A stretch of DNA of 64,000 nucleotides from contig OZ020270.1 in assembly GCA_963971225.1 (NCBI GenBank), positions 13,627,817 through 13,691,816 on the forward strand, read 5' to 3'. Every line of letters begins with the position of its first letter. The stretch's first letter is position 1. This document shows, piece by piece, positions 63,953 through 64,000 of this stretch. Under the pieces are notes generated by a model, which did not search any database, was not told the DNA's origin, and saw nothing but the letters and a program-made list of their open reading frames with translations. The position numbers and the translations under genes were made by a program. The stretch is from Melieria omissa. Its lineage: Eukaryota > Arthropoda > Insecta > Diptera > Ulidiidae.

Positions 63953-64000
63953 TTTAGAGGAGACCACCCGTGGCCTGCCCGGTGGCTCAGAGCTTATTGC
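63953..64000 (-). pseudogene. gag: gag of G4, cut by window edge
   Basis: Only 48 bp of the gag C-terminal region (GGAGACCACCCGTGGCCTG on the plus strand) lies inside the window. Confidence 0.75.

Larger units (their letters stand above)
55203..64000 (+). repeat. Duplicated segment, copy B
   Basis: It begins inside the hAT right arm (homologous to 12590) and follows copy A through the SINEs, MITEs, array, palindrome arm and gypsy to the window end. Differences from A: an ATTAA array of 23 units, a DD37E element in its end, loss of about 16385-17100, no RT insertion, RNase H present, and an integrase deletion. From about 62139 onward I see no difference from 20139-22000. Confidence 0.93.
59507..64000 (-). 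mobile_element. Ty3/gypsy element G4 (copy B of G2 insertion)
   Basis: It is inserted at the same base as G2 (CTACGATAA then LTR), so it descends from the same integration by duplication. Its internal structure differs: RNase H is complete, the RT insertion and palindrome are absent, and integrase has an in-frame deletion. It runs off the window inside gag. Confidence 0.93.

Overview
The window looks like repeat-rich, non-genic DNA from an insect, most likely a fly. The evidence is R1/LOA-type and CR1/Jockey-type LINEs, Ty3/gypsy elements primed by tRNA-Leu, a Transib, two DD37E mariner-like elements, a P-like MITE, hAT elements, spliceosomal introns of about 56-65 bp and one tRNA-derived SINE family. 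I see no convincing host gene, rRNA, functional tRNA or prokaryotic feature. Species-level placement is inference.

Layout. (1) 1-8204, minus strand: two tandem copies (period 5052 bp, about 0.3% different) of one gypsy element sharing an LTR. (2) 8227-17135: SINEs, one of them split by a hAT (8868-12984, itself holding a LINE fragment) and by a P-like MITE (13248-13649); then a perfect (ATTAA)270 array (14436-15785) and a TTAA/TA-flanked MITE. (3) 17182-34582: a long inverted repeat (foldback-like, loop near 33204-33248). Its left arm is split by a gypsy (17528-30633, TSD ATAA), whose gag is split by a hAT (22914-29806, TSD GAGTGCAG), whose transposase gene is split by a 5'-truncated LINE (25620-29215, 10-bp TSD). 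The opposite arm keeps the empty target sequence. (4) 34584-37500: a broken DD37E element and a broken LINE ORF1 with a PHD-like finger. (5) About 37501-45350: an R1/LOA-type LINE with three tightly packed ORFs, split by a Transib (41263-44095) whose ends carry the RSS-like heptamer CACAGTG. (6) 46427-55202, plus strand: a gypsy split by a CR1/Jockey-type LINE with an intact 963-aa ORF2, then cut off abruptly. (7) 55203-64000: a second, rearranged copy of 12590-22000, with its own young DD37E insertion (57162-58461).

How the parts relate. All four gypsy loci belong to one family: LTR TGT...ACA, two-base spacer, tRNA-Leu primer site, SAP-domain gag, then PR-RT-RNase H-IN and no env. Each copy is broken. 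Two loci share an RNase H deletion healed by a 32-bp palindrome, and two share a 91-bp insertion in RT, so defective copies have spread or exchanged sequence. TSDs and empty sites allow the order of insertions to be read with fair confidence. The LINE ORF2s (25732-29280 and 50816-53707) are the only long uninterrupted coding frames; everything else is pseudogenic. The strongest candidates for novelty are the Transib, the composite palindrome nest, the shared RNase H-less gypsy lineage, and the mosaic duplication with a 12-fold difference in satellite length.
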